Positions 49,915 to 58,750 of a stretch of DNA of 64,000 bases are shown here, piece by piece. The DNA comes from CALDTK01 sp041744755 (GTDB taxonomy: Bacteria; Bacteroidota; Bacteroidia; Chitinophagales; Saprospiraceae): the NCBI GenBank assembly GCA_041744755.1, contig JBGTKC010000074.1:21090-85089 (forward strand). Direction: 5' to 3'. Position numbers and translations under genes: made by a program. Below the pieces are notes generated by a model that was not told the origin of the DNA, ran no database searches, and saw only the letters and a program-made list of their open reading frames with translations. The number at the start of each line of letters is the position of its first letter. The first letter of the stretch is position 1.

Positions 49915-50823
49915 ATGTCCACTGAAACTCCGGTCCGCATCGGGACCCGCGGCAGCGACCTCGCGCTGTGGCAGGCGCACTTCCTGCAGGCCGAGCTCGC
50001 CGAGCTCGGTCGCGCGAGTAAGCTGACTATTATTAAGACGCAGGGCGACCGCATCCAGGACCTGAGCTTCGACAAGCTCGAGGGCAAGGGCTTCTTCACG
50101 AAGGAGCTGGAAGACGCGCTGCTGGCAAGCACGGTCGACGTGGCGGTGCACTCGATGAAGGACCTGCCGACGGTCAATCCGCCCGGTCTGCTCATCGCGG
50201 GCGTCAGCGCACGCGCCAATCCGACGGACTGGCTGCTGGTCCGCGCGGATCGCGCCGTCGACGATCGGCCGTGGCGCCTGGCAGACGACGCGACGGTCGG
50301 CACGTCGAGCGTGCGCCGTAAGGCCCAGCTATTAGACTTACGCCCCGGACTCACCGTAACGGAGCTCCGGGGCAACGTCCCGACCCGTGTGCGAAAGTTG
50401 CGCGACGGTGGCTACGACGCGATCGTCTTGGCGGCAGCCGGGCTCACGCGGCTCGGACTCGATTTAAGCGACCTCGTCGTGTCGGAGCTCCACCCGCGCG
50501 AGTTCGTCCCGGCGCCGGCGCAGGGCGTTCTCGCCTATCAGTGCCGAGAGGGAGACCTGGAGATGCGGCGTCTCTTTGCGCAGCTGCACCACAGCCCGAC
50601 GGCCGATTGCACGAACGTAGAACGGTCGCTGTTGCGGAGTTTCGACGGTGGTTGCCAGTTGCCGCTCGGGGCGCACTGCACCTTCGACGAGCGCGGGTAT
50701 CACCTCGTAGCGGCCTACGCGCCGCGGGTAGGTGTGCCGATACGGCGGGCGCGGTTGAGCTATTCGACGTTCGTGGGACTGGCGGAGGCGATGCGGGAGA
50801 AGTTGGTAGGCGAGCAGGAGTAA
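49915..50823 (+). CDS. hemC: Hydroxymethylbilane synthase (porphobilinogen deaminase)
   Basis: 302 residues: RIGTRGSDLALWQAHFLQAEL, KTQGDRIQD, GKGFFTKELEDALL, VDVAVHSMKDLPT, GTSSVRRKAQLL and ELRGNVPTRVRKL. The dipyrromethane cofactor cysteine is C247 in FDGGCQLPLGAHC. It polymerises four porphobilinogens and precedes hemD. Confidence 0.97.
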   Translation: MSTETPVRIGTRGSDLALWQAHFLQAELAELGRASKLTIIKTQGDRIQDLSFDKLEGKGFFTKELEDALLASTVDVAVHSMKDLPTVNPPGLLIAGVSARANPTDWLLVRADRAVDDRPWRLADDATVGTSSVRRKAQLLDLRPGLTVTELRGNVPTRVRKLRDGGYDAIVLAAAGLTRLGLDLSDLVVSELHPREFVPAPAQGVLAYQCREGDLEMRRLFAQLHHSPTADCTNVERSLLRSFDGGCQLPLGAHCTFDERGYHLVAAYAPRVGVPIRRARLSYSTFVGLAEAMREKLVGEQE

Positions 50824-51000
50824 GGGCCGCGAGTATTCGCCTCCACACTGCGCCAATGAGTCGCGGTAGTCGCAGAGTGACGAAGCCGTTCGACGAGGCG
50901 CACACGCCGGCTTACTGAATCGGCATAGCGCCAGCTGCTTACAGCATTTTTTTTTGGAGGGCGTCTATTTTAGCCCGCTTGCCTCGAAGAGCTCAGGAGC

Positions 51001-51663
51001 ATGTCAACGGTTTTCGTTAGTCATCGGCTTTCGCCAAAACATGCGGCATGGGGTCGAATGGCGGCGGCGGGACACCAATTTATCGCGCGCTCGATGCTCC
51101 ACTTTGAGCACGTGGCCTTCGAGCTGCCTCGGAAAGGCGACTGGGTGTTTGCCTACAGTCGACACGGCGTGGAAGGATTCTTGGCGCAGGGCCGGACACT
51201 GGAGTGGCTCGGGGGCGGCGACAGGCGCCTCGCAGCCATCGGGGCGAAAACCGCGGAGGCCTGGACGGCCGCTGGTCTGGAATGCGGGTTCGTGGGCACG
51301 GGGGAGCCGGCGTCCACCGCCGAAGCTTTCAGAGCGATTGCCAGCGGCTCCGAGGTCGTGTTCGTCGAGGCCGAGCAAAGCCGCGGCTCTGTACAGGCGC
51401 TCCTGGGTCCGACCGTGAGCGCCCTGGCGCTGACGACCTACAGAGCTACCGCCGCGGAGATTGACCTTCCTCCGGTCGACATCGCCTTGCTCACGAGCCC
51501 ACGGAGCGCGGAGCTTTTCCTCGCCCGCGTAGATGAGCCAGCCCGGGTACAGCTCTTCTGCATCGGGCCCACCACCGCCGCCGCCGTCGGTGCGCTCGGT
51601 TTCGGCGTCGCGGGCGTGGCCCCGCGGCCGGAGGTCGACGCCTTACTCCAAATGATCCGCTGA
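51001..51663 (+). CDS. hemD: Uroporphyrinogen-III synthase
   Basis: 220 residues. A weakly conserved family, but the two-domain layout, VFAYSRHGVEGFL near the hinge, TYRA and LLTSPRSAELFL, then CIGPTTAAAV and the position after hemC make the call firm. It closes and inverts ring D of the tetrapyrrole. Codons 9-14 (RLSPKH) are formed by a dispersed-hairpin copy, so the very N-terminus carries the insert. The 177-bp gap after hemC holds a T9 run at 50946 with only a 4-bp stem before it. Confidence 0.85.
   Translation: MSTVFVSHRLSPKHAAWGRMAAAGHQFIARSMLHFEHVAFELPRKGDWVFAYSRHGVEGFLAQGRTLEWLGGGDRRLAAIGAKTAEAWTAAGLECGFVGTGEPASTAEAFRAIASGSEVVFVEAEQSRGSVQALLGPTVSALALTTYRATAAEIDLPPVDIALLTSPRSAELFLARVDEPARVQLFCIGPTTAAAVGALGFGVAGVAPRPEVDALLQMIR
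51026..51040 (-). repeat. Dispersed mini-hairpin, copy 24
   Basis: The minus strand reads exact GTTTTGGCGAAAGCC. It is antisense at the 5' end of hemD, read as LSPKH. Confidence 0.85.
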
Positions 51664-51700
51664 GACTTGTGGTCGCGTACTCGCTGCAACGCCGCCGCTC

Positions 51701-51715
51701 GTTTTGCCGTAAGGC
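51701..51715 (+). repeat. Dispersed mini-hairpin, copy 25
   Basis: Exact GTTTTGCCGTAAGGC ending five bases before the TMTC-like gene's ATG, where a ribosome-binding region would lie. Confidence 0.85.
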
Positions 51716-51720
51716 TACTT

Positions 51721-53571
51721 ATGTCCACCAAGACGAGATCGAAGCTACCGAAGGGCTCGACGACCGCCCGGGTCCGCGTCGGGCGTGAGTTAGGGCGCGC
51801 GACCGTGGCGCCACATAAGACGGGCGGAAGTGCGGATGCCGCGGCGGAGTGGGCCTACCTCGCCGTGCCCCTGGCGCTCGTCCTACTCGTCTTCGGTCAG
51901 ACGGTCGGCTTCGAATTCGTCAACTGGGACGACGACGTGAATATTCTCGAGAATCGCGGGGTCCTCAACGCCGATTGGCGATCGATCTGGACAGAGACCG
52001 TGATCGGGAACTACAACCCGCTCTCGATCTCGACCTTCGCCGTGGAGTACGGCCTCGTCGGCGCGGAGGCCTGGCTCTACCACCTCGACAATGTGCTGCT
52101 GCATGGCGTCTGCACTGCGCTGGTCTACTCCCTTGGACGCCGACTGCGGCTCGAGCCACTGGCCGCTGGACTGCTGGCGGCCCTGTTCGCGATCCACCCC
52201 ATGCGCGTGGAGAGCGTGGCCTGGGTCACGGAGCGCAAGGATGTCCTGTTTGGAGCCTTCTACTTCGCGGCTCTGCTCCTGTACGAGCGCGGGCGGCAGA
52301 GCGGGCGGGAGGCCTCGTGGCACTGGGGCGTGGCGGCGCTGTTCGCGCTCGCGCTTCTCTCCAAGATTCAGGCCGTGAGCCTACCGCTGACCCTCGTCTG
52401 CCTCGACTACCTGCGGCAAGGTGAGACGCGGTGGCGGGAGGTTTTGGCGAAAGCCCCCTACTTCGCGATGAGCATTGCGGTGGGCGCACTCGGGGTGTAC
52501 TTCCTCGGGCGAGACGGATCGCTGGACGAGACAACCACCTACGGCCTCGTGGATCGTCTCGCCATCGGCGCGTACGCCTACGCGGTGTACATAGTCAAGG
52601 CTGTCGTGCCCTATGTCCACTCGCCGCTCTACCCCTACCCCAGCGTCCTCCCGATGCAGGCCTATCTGTCGTTGGGAGTCGCGGCGGCCGCCCTCGGCTT
52701 GCTCGTCGTGGGCTGGCGCAAGGGCTGGGTGGCCGTGACCTTTGGCCTGTCGCTATTCTCGGTCAACGTAGTGTTCGTGCTCCAGGTCCTCGGCGCGGGC
52801 CAGGGCTACCTCGCCGACCGCTTCACGTACGTGGGCTACGTCGGGTTATTCTGGTTGATGGCTTACGGATTTCAGCAGCTACAGTCCCGCCTGCCGGGTG
52901 CGGGCCTGCGGGTGGGCGTGGGTGTGTACTTACTTCTCCTGACGGCCCTCGCCTTCCGGCAGACCCGCATCTGGCGCAATGGCGACACGCTCTGGGCTCA
53001 CGTCGCCGAGGTCTTCCCTAACACGGCAACCGCGTACGGCAACCGCGCGCAGTGGCTCCGCGAGGACGATCCCGAGCGGGCCATGGCGATGTTCACCCTG
53101 GCCATCGACGCCGACCTCGAGAAAGGTTCGTACCTCAACTCACGCGGCAAACTCCACTTCGACCAGGGCCGCACCGCCGAGGCTATTGCCGACTATACCA
53201 CCGGCATCGCGCGCGAGCCCACGCTTGCCGAGCTGTATGTCAATCGGGGGGCGGCTTACGCCAAAACCGGCGACTTCCCCGCCGCAGATCGCGACATCGC
53301 CAAGGGCCTGGCCCTCGAACCGGAAAATTTTAATGGCTACCTCAATCGCTCCCTGCTCTACTACACCACCGGGCGCACGAACGAGGCACTCGGCGACTAC
53401 GATTGGATGTTGCGCGCGCGCCCCGAGCGCCACGACCTGTGGTACGAGCGGGGGACGATATTGCTGAGCGTCGGGCGCACCGCCGACGGCCGAGCCGACA
53501 TCGCGACCGCCGTGCGTCGGGCGCCCGACCAAGCCACGGCTCAACGTTATCGCGAGAGCCTACCGAAATGA
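51721..53571 (+). CDS. TMTC-like GT-C membrane glycosyltransferase with TPR repeats
   Basis: 616 residues from the ATG at 51721. About ten membrane spans (~45-440) carry the family motifs FVNWDDDVNILENRGVLN, NYNPLSISTFAVEYGLVG, HPMRVESVAWVTERKDVLFGAFYFAALLLY and LADRFTYVGYVGLFW. At least three TPR units follow (ANRGAAYAKTGDFPAADRDIAKGLALEPEN-like). TMTC relatives are protein O-mannosyltransferases in animals; bacterial homologues are predicted lipid-linked sugar transferases of unknown target. The Asp-Asp pair in the first loop fits a GT-C active site. It contains two dispersed-hairpin copies, one within a TPR. Confidence 0.82.
   Translation: MSTKTRSKLPKGSTTARVRVGRELGRATVAPHKTGGSADAAAEWAYLAVPLALVLLVFGQTVGFEFVNWDDDVNILENRGVLNADWRSIWTETVIGNYNPLSISTFAVEYGLVGAEAWLYHLDNVLLHGVCTALVYSLGRRLRLEPLAAGLLAALFAIHPMRVESVAWVTERKDVLFGAFYFAALLLYERGRQSGREASWHWGVAALFALALLSKIQAVSLPLTLVCLDYLRQGETRWREVLAKAPYFAMSIAVGALGVYFLGRDGSLDETTTYGLVDRLAIGAYAYAVYIVKAVVPYVHSPLYPYPSVLPMQAYLSLGVAAAALGLLVVGWRKGWVAVTFGLSLFSVNVVFVLQVLGAGQGYLADRFTYVGYVGLFWLMAYGFQQLQSRLPGAGLRVGVGVYLLLLTALAFRQTRIWRNGDTLWAHVAEVFPNTATAYGNRAQWLREDDPERAMAMFTLAIDADLEKGSYLNSRGKLHFDQGRTAEAIADYTTGIAREPTLAELYVNRGAAYAKTGDFPAADRDIAKGLALEPENFNGYLNRSLLYYTTGRTNEALGDYDWMLRARPERHDLWYERGTILLSVGRTADGRADIATAVRRAPDQATAQRYRESLPK
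52441..52455 (+). repeat. Dispersed mini-hairpin, copy 26
   Basis: Exact GTTTTGGCGAAAGCC. It is sense in the TMTC-like gene, read as VLAKA at the start of a membrane span. Confidence 0.85.
53253..53267 (-). repeat. Dispersed mini-hairpin, copy 27
   Basis: The minus strand reads exact GTTTTGGCGTAAGCC. It is antisense, encoding AYAKT, which fits the TPR consensus A-Y-x-K-x-G and may be tolerated for that reason. Confidence 0.8.
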
Positions 53572-53602
53572 CCTTTTGAATAGACCTGACGTTGTAAGCC
53601 CT

Positions 53603-54154
53603 ATGATCCGCCCAATCGCCATCGCCACCACTGCGCTCTTCCTGTATAGCTGCGCCGGGACCCAGTCCGTAGCCTCGACCGAGGTCGCGCCTGCACCCAA
53701 TTCCACCCGCGCCGCCACACCGGCCCAGGCGGAGTCTTTTATGGCGGGCCCAGCTGCCTGGAACGCCTCTGATACAGTTCTCCTGGTCCACACCCTCGAA
53801 GAGGCCAAGGCGATGGCAGCCGCTGGCGACAAGCATATCTTGATGGTGTTCGCCGGATCAGACTGGTGTGCGCCCTGCAAGCAATTTAAGCGTAGTGTCC
53901 TCGAGGAAGCCGGTTTCTCGAAGGGGCAGAAGGACAAATTCGTAGTGCTCTACCTCGATTTCCCATCGAAGAAGCGCAACCAGCTGTCGGCCGATCAGAA
54001 GGCCTATAATGATGGTCTGGCCGCGCGCTACAACAAGGAGGGTCAGTTCCCGCGGATCTACCTGCTTAAGGCCGACGGCTCGACGGTCAAGGAGATGAAG
54101 TACACCGGGCAAACGGCGGATGTCTTCGTGCGCGAACTCAAGGCAGCAGGATGA
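53603..54154 (+). CDS. Thioredoxin-like lipoprotein
   Basis: 183 residues. Lipoprotein signal MIRPIAIATTALFLYSC with C17, a ~45-residue linker, then a thioredoxin fold with the W88-C-A-P-C92 active site in MVFAGSDWCAPCKQFKRSVLEE and FPRIYLLKADGSTV (cis-Pro). It is a periplasmic or outer-membrane-anchored thiol reductant/oxidant. It overlaps the next gene by four bases (ATGA) and starts the five-gene overlapping set to 57118. Confidence 0.88.
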   Translation: MIRPIAIATTALFLYSCAGTQSVASTEVAPAPNSTRAATPAQAESFMAGPAAWNASDTVLLVHTLEEAKAMAAAGDKHILMVFAGSDWCAPCKQFKRSVLEEAGFSKGQKDKFVVLYLDFPSKKRNQLSADQKAYNDGLAARYNKEGQFPRIYLLKADGSTVKEMKYTGQTADVFVRELKAAG

Positions 54155-55212
54155 TCCGAATATTAGTGGCTGTCGTAGTGCTGATGTCGGGCGTCGCGAA
54201 AGCCAGTGGTTTTCAAGGAGCCGCCCCGCCGCAGAACTACACCTCGAAGCGGACCGTGCTGCTGATGGGCAGCCGATTCGATTTTGGGGCTTACGCCAAA
54301 ACCCAGGGCGCCGCCGACAGTGCCGTCGCCGTCGGGATCGCTGAGGTCGCTCGGATCGAGGATCTCATTTCGTCCTGGCGCCCGAGTTCCCAGACCTCCG
54401 CCGTCAATGCGGCCGCGGGCGGGGCCGCCGTGCGCGTCGACCGGGAGCTGCTAGAACTGGTGCGCCGGGGTCTGCGCTTGAGCGAGCTCACCGGTGGGGC
54501 CTTCGACCTTACCGCTGGAGGATTACGCGGGGTCTATCGATTCGGAGGGCAGGACACCACCCTACCCTCGGAGGAGGTTTTGGCGCAAGCCCGCCAACGC
54601 GTGGACTACCGCGCGATCGAGGTCGACGTCGCCAACAGTACGATTCGGCTCGCGCGACCCGGTATGCGCTTAGGGTTCGGGGCAATTGGCAAAGGGTATG
54701 CCGCCAATCGTGCCCTGGGCGCGATGCGCGCCGTCGGTGGCGTGACGGGCGCCGTGGCGAATGCCTCCGGAGACATGGCTACGTGGGGGAGCGACGGGAG
54801 TGGGCGCCCGTGGTCAATAGGGATCGCGGATCCGCGCCACGTCGGCAAGGTGATCGGGGAGGTACGCCTTACCGACATGGCGATTGTGACGAGCGGCGAC
54901 TACGAGAAGTACTTCACCGTTGATGGGAAACGCTACGCACACATCCTCGATCCGCGGACGGCTCTACCCACCACCGAGGTCATGAGCGTGACGGTAGTAT
55001 GTCCCGATGCTGAGCTCGCCGATGCCCTGGCCACGTCGCTCTTCGTGCTCGGTCCCGCCCAGGGCATCGCGCTCGTCGATCGCCTGAAAAATGTGGAGGC
55101 GCTCATCATCGACGCGCACGGTAGACTGTACGAGAGCGCTGGTCTCATTCTGCAACCAATCCTCGCGAATAACGATTCAGAAACACATGCCGCACTTCCA
55201 CCGAAACGCTAG
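54151..55212 (+). CDS. apbE: FAD:protein FMN transferase (ApbE family)
   Basis: 353 residues. A signal peptide (MIRILVAVVVLMSGVAKASG) and ApbE motifs: RIEDLISSWRPSSQTSAVNAAAG, GGAFDLTAGGL, LGFGAIGKGYAANRAL, NASGDMATWG and HILDPRTALPTTEVMSVTVVCPDAELADALATSLFVLG. It attaches FMN to a Thr/Ser of exported proteins or trims FAD. No NqrB/NqrC/RnfG-type flavinylation target is next to it. Two dispersed-hairpin copies are read as AYAKTQG and VLAQAR. Confidence 0.92.
   Translation: MIRILVAVVVLMSGVAKASGFQGAAPPQNYTSKRTVLLMGSRFDFGAYAKTQGAADSAVAVGIAEVARIEDLISSWRPSSQTSAVNAAAGGAAVRVDRELLELVRRGLRLSELTGGAFDLTAGGLRGVYRFGGQDTTLPSEEVLAQARQRVDYRAIEVDVANSTIRLARPGMRLGFGAIGKGYAANRALGAMRAVGGVTGAVANASGDMATWGSDGSGRPWSIGIADPRHVGKVIGEVRLTDMAIVTSGDYEKYFTVDGKRYAHILDPRTALPTTEVMSVTVVCPDAELADALATSLFVLGPAQGIALVDRLKNVEALIIDAHGRLYESAGLILQPILANNDSETHAALPPKR
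54288..54302 (-). repeat. Dispersed mini-hairpin, copy 28
   Basis: The minus strand reads exact GTTTTGGCGTAAGCC. It is antisense near the N-terminus of apbE, read as AYAKT. Confidence 0.8.
54577..54591 (+). repeat. Dispersed mini-hairpin, copy 29
   Basis: GTTTTGGCGCAAGCC, the only copy with a GCAA loop. It is sense in apbE, read as VLAQA. Confidence 0.75.
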
Positions 55213-55423
55213 ACGTTTGGCCGTAGCCTCCGGGGTAGTCTTCGGGCTCGGATCGGTCGCCTGCACCGCGGTTGCGCCGTACGAGCGGATGCAGCTCAAT
55301 GACGCGGACATGAAACTGGCCGCCCGCAACACGGAGACCTTCGAACACAACATCGAATCCTACCGCGAGGGCGCCAGTGGTGCGAACGGTGGTAAAATCG
55401 GCGGCGGCTGTGGGTGTAACTAA
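55187..55423 (+). CDS. Small lipoprotein of the DUF4266 family
   Basis: 78 residues. Signal MPHFHRNARRLAVASGVVFGLGSVAC, then the DUF4266 pattern YERMQLNDADMKLA...ENFEHN-like FEHNIESYREGASGANGG and a Gly/Cys-rich end GGGCGCN. The lipid-modified Cys plus two C-terminal cysteines suggest metal or thiol chemistry. It overlaps apbE by 26 bp and the following gene by 14 bp or more. Its function is unknown. Confidence 0.82.
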   Translation: MPHFHRNARRLAVASGVVFGLGSVACTAVAPYERMQLNDADMKLAARNTETFEHNIESYREGASGANGGKIGGGCGCN

Positions 55424-56678
55424 CAGATTAGGAATCTTGCTCTTAGCGGCCGCCTGCTGTTTACTCGCAGCGCGTGCGCGAGCGCAGGAGGCACCCCAGG
55501 CGGACGCCTACCGCATGACGGCCAATAAGGACGTCACACAGCTCGACATTCTCGCCAACTATTACAGCCAAGATGGCGCGTTCGGGGCGCCGCAGGGAGG
55601 CTACGGCACGGAGTTACTCCAGAATATCGCGGGCCTCGTCGTGGTCACGGTCCCGCTGGACTCCAATAGCTCGCTCGGGGTCGGCGTAGGCGTGGACTAC
55701 TATTCGAGTGCCTCGACCGACCGCATCGACCGCCAGTTGTCTACCGCTTCCTCGAACGACGTGCGAAAATACGGCTCGGTGACCTATACTGAGCGGCGCC
55801 TCGGGGAGGGTCGCACCTACCGCGCCACGGTCGGCACCTCCCAGGAGTACGACGTATCGAGTTTCAGTGGTGGCGTGGGCTTCTCGCAAGAGTGGGACCG
55901 GGGGGCGCAGGAGCTGACGTTGACGGGACAGGTCTTCGTCGACCAATGGAAGCTGATCTATCCGATCGAGTTTAGGCGCACCGGCTTCGGGGACCGCGGG
56001 CCGCTGCCCACGGACGTGCGGCAGTCGTATGTCCTGAGCGCGGTATACTCCCGGATCGTCAACCGGAGGGTCCAAATGGCGCTCACCGCGGAATTCGCAG
56101 CGCTTCAGGGTTTGCTGAGCACACCCTTCCACCGCATCTACTACGTCGGCAACGCAGACCAGACCCTCGACGCCAACGACATCGAGCGCCTCCCGGACAC
56201 GCGTTACAAGATCCCGGTGTCGCTGCGGATCAACTGGAAACCCAACGATGTCCTCGTGCTACGGAGTTTCGCACGCTACTACGCAGACAGCTGGGGCGTG
56301 CGCGGCGCCAGTGCGGAGGCTGAGCTGGCTTATGACGTCGGCGAGGCGTGGACCGTCATGCCTTTCGCGAGGGTCTACACGCAGACCGGGGCCAGGTACT
56401 ACGATGGGTTCGCGCGACATACCGCGGCAGCGTCCTTTTACACTTCCGATTTCGACCTAGCGACCTTCCAAACTTATAAAGCCGGGCTCGGCGTTCGTTT
56501 TGCTCCCGTCTTCGGGCTGCGGCGCGGGGTAATCGCCTCGCAGGTCTTGACCTGGCGAGAGGTGAGCCTCCGGGGGGCTTTCTACCGACGCGATCCCGGG
56601 CTCACGGCTTTCAGTCTTACGCTCGGTACGGGTTTTGACATCCGACGCCGGCCGTCGTTGAAGAACACCGACCTATGA
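55410..56678 (+). CDS. DUF3570 outer-membrane barrel protein
   Basis: About 422 residues with a GTG start at 55410 (GTGs at 55377, 55380 and 55389 are alternatives); the signal peptide NRLGILLLAAACCLLAARARAQ supports a start near here. The mature part is beta-rich with many aromatic strand ends (KYGSVTYTERRLGEGRTYRATVGTSQEYDVSSFSGGVGFSQEWD; FARYYADSWGVRGASAEAELAYDVGEAW). DUF3570 proteins occur beside DUF4266, ApbE and thioredoxin-like genes in several phyla, consistent with a shared export or redox role, but no activity is known to me. Confidence 0.8.
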   Translation: MGVTNRLGILLLAAACCLLAARARAQEAPQADAYRMTANKDVTQLDILANYYSQDGAFGAPQGGYGTELLQNIAGLVVVTVPLDSNSSLGVGVGVDYYSSASTDRIDRQLSTASSNDVRKYGSVTYTERRLGEGRTYRATVGTSQEYDVSSFSGGVGFSQEWDRGAQELTLTGQVFVDQWKLIYPIEFRRTGFGDRGPLPTDVRQSYVLSAVYSRIVNRRVQMALTAEFAALQGLLSTPFHRIYYVGNADQTLDANDIERLPDTRYKIPVSLRINWKPNDVLVLRSFARYYADSWGVRGASAEAELAYDVGEAWTVMPFARVYTQTGARYYDGFARHTAAASFYTSDFDLATFQTYKAGLGVRFAPVFGLRRGVIASQVLTWREVSLRGAFYRRDPGLTAFSLTLGTGFDIRRRPSLKNTDL

Positions 56679-57118
56679 CCTCTGCCTTTCGATCTTTCGC
56701 GGTAGCGCTCCTCCTAACGGTATTAAGCGCTTGCGGCGGGGCAGGTGGCAGTGCTTCGGCGGGGGCGGCGGACCGCGAGCTCGTCTCAAAATTTTCCGCT
56801 GAGTTCGCAAACTTCTACCATCTCTTCCACGCCGACTCCTCCTTCCAGGTCGAGCACATCGCCTGGCCGCTTGACGGCAACCTGCAGAAAGGTGATGCCG
56901 GCGCACTAGTGGATGTCCGGTGGCAGCCCGAAGACTGGCAGATTCACAAGCCTCTTGAACTGGGGAGCGGGTACGTCCAGGAAGTGGACAACTCTCAGCC
57001 GGACCTCGTGATCGAGCGAATAAAGACCACGGAGGGCGCCTACATCATCGAGCGCCGCTTCGCGAAGTTGGGTGAGGACTGGTGGCTGATCTACTACCGC
57101 GTGGCCGACATCGGGTAG
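56675..57118 (+). CDS. Lipoprotein, DUF4348-like
   Basis: 147 residues. Lipobox LLTVLSAC (C20), then FANFYHLFHADSSFQVEHIAWPLDG and IIERRFAKLGEDWWLIYYRV, which match the small DUF4348 lipoproteins of Bacteroidota. It overlaps the DUF3570 stop by four bases, so it belongs to the operon. Its role is unknown. 57119-57351 after it is a convergent spacer with no clear terminator. Confidence 0.65.
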   Translation: MTSAFRSFAVALLLTVLSACGGAGGSASAGAADRELVSKFSAEFANFYHLFHADSSFQVEHIAWPLDGNLQKGDAGALVDVRWQPEDWQIHKPLELGSGYVQEVDNSQPDLVIERIKTTEGAYIIERRFAKLGEDWWLIYYRVADIG

Positions 57119-57351
57119 GCGAAGCCCCCCGGTGACACGGGATGATACAGCGCGGCGCGGAGGCGGCACTGGTGCGGCCGCGGGCGTCCAAGTGGTCACG
57201 AGCTCCGCCAGCCCATTTAGGTAGACTTTGCACGTGGATTGAGTGCGCGCGAGGTAGCGAGGTGCCGTGCAAACGTTTGGCTATCGAAACAGCTTTAGGG
57301 ATTATGCGGAGGTCATGGCGTAGGCGCGACAGCTCTTCGGCCGTCTGTCCT

Positions 57352-58539
57352 TTAGTGGAACCCCACACTCGCCCCCACCCAATCCTTGTCCTTGTTGTAC
57401 TTCACGCCCGTCATCTCGCCCTTCGTCACGCGAATTAGGTTATTGATGACCACTGGTGCGGGTGCACCGGGTCGCCACACCAGCATCATGCGCACCTCGA
57501 CCTTTGCGGGCCCCGTCGGGGTCTCGAGCACGGGGCCGTAGTTAACCTTGCGCTGTAGAATCCAGTTGTTACGACGCTCGATCACGGCGACGTCGGCCTC
57601 GGTGGGGTGAATATTTACGCCGGCGCCGCTGAAGGAGTAGAGCGGTTTGAGGACGTGGTCCTGGAGGTCCAGCGATCCCGGGATGTAGTCGCTCACGAAG
57701 ATCGTGTCGGGCACGTTGCCGAGGTGCGCCAGGACCGGGAGGGTGTGTTTGCTGATACGCAGGAACCAATCCGGGTGCGCGGCCCACTCTACGTCTACAT
57801 CCTCGCGGAAGTTATAAGCGTAGCGCTGGCGTGATCTACTGAGGAGCTCGTCGAGGATCACGCGGTTGTAAATGCGCTTGACGTGGATGCGGCGATCGTC
57901 GCGGCGGTAGAACAGACGGCGTCCCTCCAGCTCGAGCTCGTCGAGGCCGACGACGGGGATACCGAGGTGGCGCTGCGTGGAGCGAAAATCGATGCGGGTG
58001 TTCTGTGACCAAGGGTCGATCTCGAGGAGGATCACCTGCTCCGGCTCGTGGCCTGCGATAATGACTTCCCTGAGCACCTCGAAGTAATCCGCTTGGGTCA
58101 TCCCGTGGAAGAAGGTGGTCAGCCCGGGCGGGAGCGTCGGGTTTTGCCGGAAGGCCTCCCCCAAATCGGCCTGGAAGCCGTAAAGCGACGGGAATCCCTG
58201 CAGTTCGATGAGCCAGGGCACGAGCCGGTCGCCCTCGCGGCAGATCGCGAAGTCGTACTGGAGGAAGAGCGGTCTACCGAGTTCGCCGGGCACCGACCAG
58301 TACGGTTCGCCGACGGCGGCGGCAGTGTCCTGCAAAACCTGTGGATCGGAGAGCACGGCACTAATGGCGTCTGAGCTAGACAGCAGACTTTCGACCAGGT
58401 CCGCGCCTAAAAAGATGGGGGTCTCGCAGAGGCGAAACGTCGGACACTCCCCGACGATGCGCTCGAGATCGGCGCAGAGCTTGGTGTAGTGAGCGTCGCG
58501 GAAGGCGGTGTTGAAGGCGCTGCGGAGGTGGGCTTGCAT
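57352..58539 (-). CDS. ATP-grasp-like protein of unknown function
   Basis: 395 residues. Segments typical of a (possibly permuted) ATP-grasp fold are visible: YDFAICREGDRLVPWLIELQGFPSLYGFQ, VILLEIDPWSQNTRIDF, then DHVLKPLYSFSGAGVNIHP (ATP-binding Lys region), NNWILQRKVNYGPVLETPTGPAKVEVRMMLVW and a closing VINNLIRVTKGEMTGVKYNKDKDWVGAS. The catalytic role is probably carboxylate-amine ligation, but I cannot name substrates. It carries dispersed-hairpin copy 30 (EAFRQNP). It lies on the same strand as the amidotransferase and RimK-like genes upstream. Confidence 0.6.
   Translation of the reverse strand: MQAHLRSAFNTAFRDAHYTKLCADLERIVGECPTFRLCETPIFLGADLVESLLSSSDAISAVLSDPQVLQDTAAAVGEPYWSVPGELGRPLFLQYDFAICREGDRLVPWLIELQGFPSLYGFQADLGEAFRQNPTLPPGLTTFFHGMTQADYFEVLREVIIAGHEPEQVILLEIDPWSQNTRIDFRSTQRHLGIPVVGLDELELEGRRLFYRRDDRRIHVKRIYNRVILDELLSRSRQRYAYNFREDVDVEWAAHPDWFLRISKHTLPVLAHLGNVPDTIFVSDYIPGSLDLQDHVLKPLYSFSGAGVNIHPTEADVAVIERRNNWILQRKVNYGPVLETPTGPAKVEVRMMLVWRPGAPAPVVINNLIRVTKGEMTGVKYNKDKDWVGASVGFH
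58141..58155 (+). repeat. Dispersed mini-hairpin, copy 30
   Basis: Exact GTTTTGCCGGAAGGC with a GGAA loop. It is antisense in the ATP-grasp-like gene, read as AFRQN. Confidence 0.8.
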
Positions 58540-58750
58540 GCGGACAACTTACTGAAATATTAGAGCGGAGAGAAGGGTGGGGCCTGCGGCGCGGAGCCTG
58601 TGGCGCTCCGTGTGCACCGTCGTGCCCACGCGGTCGCTCCGGCGCAAGGGCAAACTTCAATTTGCCCGAAGATTATCTTGGGGCCCGTAGGCGGGAGTAG
58701 TCCCTAGGCGTGAGTGAGAGCTCGATCCTCGCGGTCAGTTCGGCCGGGGA

